From positions 9,176,001 to 9,240,000 of the forward strand of contig NC_045130.1 in assembly GCF_007655135.1 (NCBI RefSeq): 64,000 nucleotides of DNA. Direction: 5' to 3'. Positions within the stretch are counted from its first letter, which is position 1; each line of letters begins with the position of its first letter. The notes under the pieces were generated by a model. It was not told the DNA's origin. It ran no database searches and was given only the letters and a program-made list of their open reading frames with translations. The translations under genes and the position numbers were made by a program. The DNA comes from Punica granatum. Taxonomy: Eukaryota > Streptophyta > Magnoliopsida > Myrtales > Lythraceae. This document shows, in pieces, positions 61,084 to 64,000 of this stretch.

Positions 61084-64000
61084 ATGATGGCGGGTTATCA
61101 GGTCCACAATCGGCAGGGGAGATATGTCGGTGCTGCTTCTGCTTTTGGGATGATCCTCTTGAGTATCTTTCATATGGGCTTCTATGCTGCTTCTGCTTCA
61201 GGTACTCTAATTGCTCGCTTATTATTAAAAGCTATATAATGCATGCGGCTGTGTTTGCTCCTATATATATTATATATACTTTGCTGTTTCAAGATTTCTG
61301 TCGACAGAGAATTGTCCCACATTCGTTCTCTCCTGCGTTTGTCTCGATAAAATTCATCGTTCTCATATTTTATGATCCGTACATTATGATCAGTGCAGAG
61401 CTAAAGACGGAGGGCTTGCCATATAACAGTGAAAAGTCCCTAACATCAGTGTCAAATCTTCAATCTTGAAGAATCTCGTAGTCGTATATGAATAGTCCCG
61501 AGAAAATTAAGTACATTGAATTGATCATAACCTTGATTTGATAGTCGGATTGCATATATGAATAGTTCTCTTTCATTAATTTCGAGGATTGGAATTTTAG
61601 AAAAGAGCTCATCAAGCATTTGCCAACTGTTGTGATATATTGATGTTAGTTAAATGATTGATCATGCACAATTGCAGTCCAGGTAAAAAATAAATGTTCC
61701 TCGAGTACCTTTTCTTTTTAGTTTATTTCTAGGCTAAATTTTCATATTTTAATGAGTTATTTTAAGTCCTTGTCCGTCATTTTAGAATAAATCTGAAAGT
61801 TTGGCCCAAAAATACAAGATCCACAATATGAATATATTGATGATGAAGCCGCATTTATAGATTTATAATAATTTATTCACCGACAAATAAAATTATAATA
61901 TCATGAAACACATATATTATATATCGACTAGGTATGCAGCATTAAATGCGATCATTACGCCCATTGATTGATGCACCTGAAGCATACAAAGCCAACTACC
62001 AACCGTTGACATATGTGGACGATATTCAATTACGAAATCACCTATGCCCTTTGATATTATTCACCATTGATATGATATATATATATATATATATATAATC
62101 TCTAGCTAATTATATAAATTTATTTGCAACTGAAATGAAATTAATCAATATAGTATATAGTTTATGGTGTAATAGACCATAGGGTATGAGTTTTATTATA
62201 ATGTACATTAATTAAACTTATAACTATCTGATTTTTAGTTGTTCCAGAGCCCACCTATAGTTTCATGCGCAATGCCACGGAAGCTCCGGCGGTGTCCTAT
62301 TATGACTACATCATAGTGGGAGGAGGCACTGCCGGCTGCCCATTAGCAGCGACCCTCTCCCAAAACTACTCCGTCCTCCTCCTGGAACGAGGTGGCTCCC
62401 CCTACGGCAACCCCAACATCACCAACTTGGCGGCATTCGGAGCAGCAATGTCCGACCTCTCTCTATCGTCCCCCTCCCAGCGCTTCATCTCTGAGGATGG
62501 CGTTATCAATTCCCGTGCCCGGGTCTTGGGTGGTGCGAGCTGCTTGAATGCCGGCTTCTATACACGGGCCTCCCCAGAATACGTGAGGTAAATACATCGT
62601 ATCGTACGATGAGGATTAGGCATGCCATAAATCTTTTATATGTGACGAATTCCAATTCTGTAGGTGTTTGGCCCAATAATAGACTTTTACTCTGTCTTGT
62701 TCTTTTCGAATTGTAAAATGCATAGGGACGCGGGGTGGGACGGGAATTTGGTTAACGAATCGTACCAGTGGGGGGAGAGGAAGGTGGCATTCGAGCCAAC
62801 GGTCCGCCAATGGCAGGCAGCTGTTAGGGATGGGCTGATGGAAGTCGGGGTACAGCCATACAATGGCTTCACCTATGATCACATTTACGGGACTAAGATC
62901 GGCGGGACCATCTTTGATGAGGCAGGGAACCGGCACACTGCGGCTGATCTGCTTCAGTATGCTAACCCGACAGGAATCACCGTTCTTCTGTACGCATCTG
63001 TGCATAAGATTTTGTTCGGGACTAGAGGTATGCGGTCCATTTGCTGAAAAGTAAAGCTTAGCGAGTGATTTGATCAACTTTAATAATTTGATTTGACATA
63101 GAAAACATTGGCACATTTCATTTAGCACATGAAGAACATGAAATAATTTATCTCTAACTCGATAAGTTTGGGCTGGCAGGAACCTCAAGGCCTGTAGTCC
63201 ACGGGGTAACGTTCAGGGACTCGAGGGGGATTAAGCACAGGGCGTATGTGAGGCCGGGAGGAGCGAGCGAAGTGATAGTGTCAGCAGGGGCGATAGGGAG
63301 CCCGCAGCTGCTGATGCTGAGCGGGGTGGGTCCTGCAGATCAGCTGAGGGCCCATAACATAAGCGTGGTGCTGGACCAACCGCTGGTGGGGCAGGGCATG
63401 TCGGACAATCCAATGAATGCCATCTTTGTGCCATCACCGAGCCCGGTTGAGATCTCCCTCATCCAGGTCGTGGGCATCACGCAGTTCGGCAGCTACATTG
63501 AAGCCGCCAGCGGCGAGAATTTTGCCGGGGGATCCTCGGCTAGAGACTACGGCATGTTCTCTCCCAAGGTAAATTGTGTTCCAATCTTCCATATCCACAC
63601 CCAAATTCATCATGTTCTAGGAAAGCATTGCAAACTGGTTTGGTTCTACATGCAGATTGGCCAACTGTCAACGGTGCCACCGAAACAAAGGACTCCGGAG
63701 GTCCTTGCAAAAGCCGTGGAAGCTATGAGTGCCCTCGACGCAGCGGCCTTCCGGGGTGGCTTCATACTAGAGAAGATAATGGGCCCGCTCTCCACAGGCC
63801 ACCTTGAGCTCCGCACGCGTGATGTGGACGACAACCCCTCGATCACCTTCAACTACTTCAAGGACCCCGAAGACCTCCGGAGATGCGTACAGGGGATCTC
63901 TACGATCGAAAGGGTGATCGAGTCGAGGTCCTTTGTCAATTTCACGTATGATTACTTCTCTATGCAACAACTGCTCAATATGACCGTGAATTCGCCGATC
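61084..64000 (+). CDS. HTH: HOTHEAD-like GMC oxidoreductase, 5' five exons (3' partial)
   Basis: A flavin-dependent glucose-methanol-choline oxidoreductase. HOTHEAD relatives oxidise long-chain omega-hydroxy fatty acids for cuticle formation and limit organ fusion. Exons are 61084-61201, 62239-62587, 62727 less one base (62726)-63027, 63180-63568 and 63656 onward. They give 501 codons in frame up to the window edge; the family has about 590. Exon 1 encodes a hydrophobic secretion signal ([16 protein letters not shown]). The FAD-binding loop GGGTAGC is at residues 67-73. GMC signatures follow: [16 protein letters not shown] in exon 2 and [16 protein letters not shown] in exon 4. Two adjacent ATGs (61084, 61087) could start it. 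The C-terminal catalytic histidine region lies beyond the window. It could be a HOTHEAD paralogue. Confidence 0.92.
61202..62238 (+). other. Intron 1 of the HOTHEAD-like gene
   Basis: About 1.04 kb from donor gtactc to acceptor gatttttag. It holds a (TA)n tract at about 62076-62097. The frame at 61062-61469 runs past the donor and is not the real product beyond 61201. Confidence 0.7.

Noticed and set aside
62616..63188. 190-codon minus-strand frame
   Set aside because: It is the complement of HOTHEAD-like exon 3 and flanking introns; the plus strand has clear GMC motifs.
1..64000. CRISPR arrays, bacterial operons or viral genes
   Set aside because: No regularly spaced repeats, bacterial gene layout or viral coding regions were seen; everything fits plant nuclear DNA.

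Overview
This is nuclear DNA from a flowering plant, almost certainly a eudicot. The supported genes have GT-AG introns and AT-rich intergenic space, and each protein has clear land-plant relatives. I could not fix the species. The intergenic DNA holds a plant transposon mix: tRNA-derived SINEs, Helitron-like ends, a Mutator-like foldback element, a decayed CACTA-like element and a gag-only copia remnant. There are no operons; each gene is an independent unit.

Layout. The last four exons of an MBOAT lysophospholipid acyltransferase (LPLAT1/LPCAT type) lie at 325-1316 (+). A repeat-rich gap follows, with a 379-bp tandem duplication at 3671-4437. A single-exon MATE/DTX exporter is at 6888-8405 (-), with an upstream in-frame ATG at 8510. 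A four-exon STP-type sugar/H+ symporter is at 11532-14449 (-). A SINE- and Helitron-rich stretch (16-24 kb) surrounds an intronless CBF/DREB1 transcription factor at 21295-22095 (+). A three-exon gene for a DUF4378/TRM-like protein is at 28961-32908 (+). A tRNA-Gly(UCC) is at 34490-34561 (+), and a gag-only LTR element at 35501-36422. A ten-exon SPX-MFS vacuolar phosphate transporter (PHT5/VPT type) is at 46582-51372 (+), with a putative leader intron and a 15-codon uORF. A CACTA-like remnant is at about 52600-55570. The first five exons of a HOTHEAD-like GMC oxidoreductase are at 61084-64000 (+), cut by the window end.

Function. The genes share no single pathway. By homology they cover phospholipid remodelling at the ER, small-molecule export, hexose uptake, cold/drought transcription control, probable cortical-microtubule biology, vacuolar phosphate storage and cuticle/fatty-acid chemistry. 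I saw no convincing new multi-gene system. The most notable items are structural: the 528-bp Mutator-like hairpin with an intact 9-bp target duplication, same-strand Helitron-like ends around the CBF gene, the duplicated splice donor in the SPX-MFS gene, the gag-only LTR element, and two SINE families in many copies.

Limits. Exon joins were read by hand from splice signals, reading-frame continuity and remembered family similarity. No alignment, transcript or database search was run. Repeat boundaries are by eye and approximate except where target duplications fix them.
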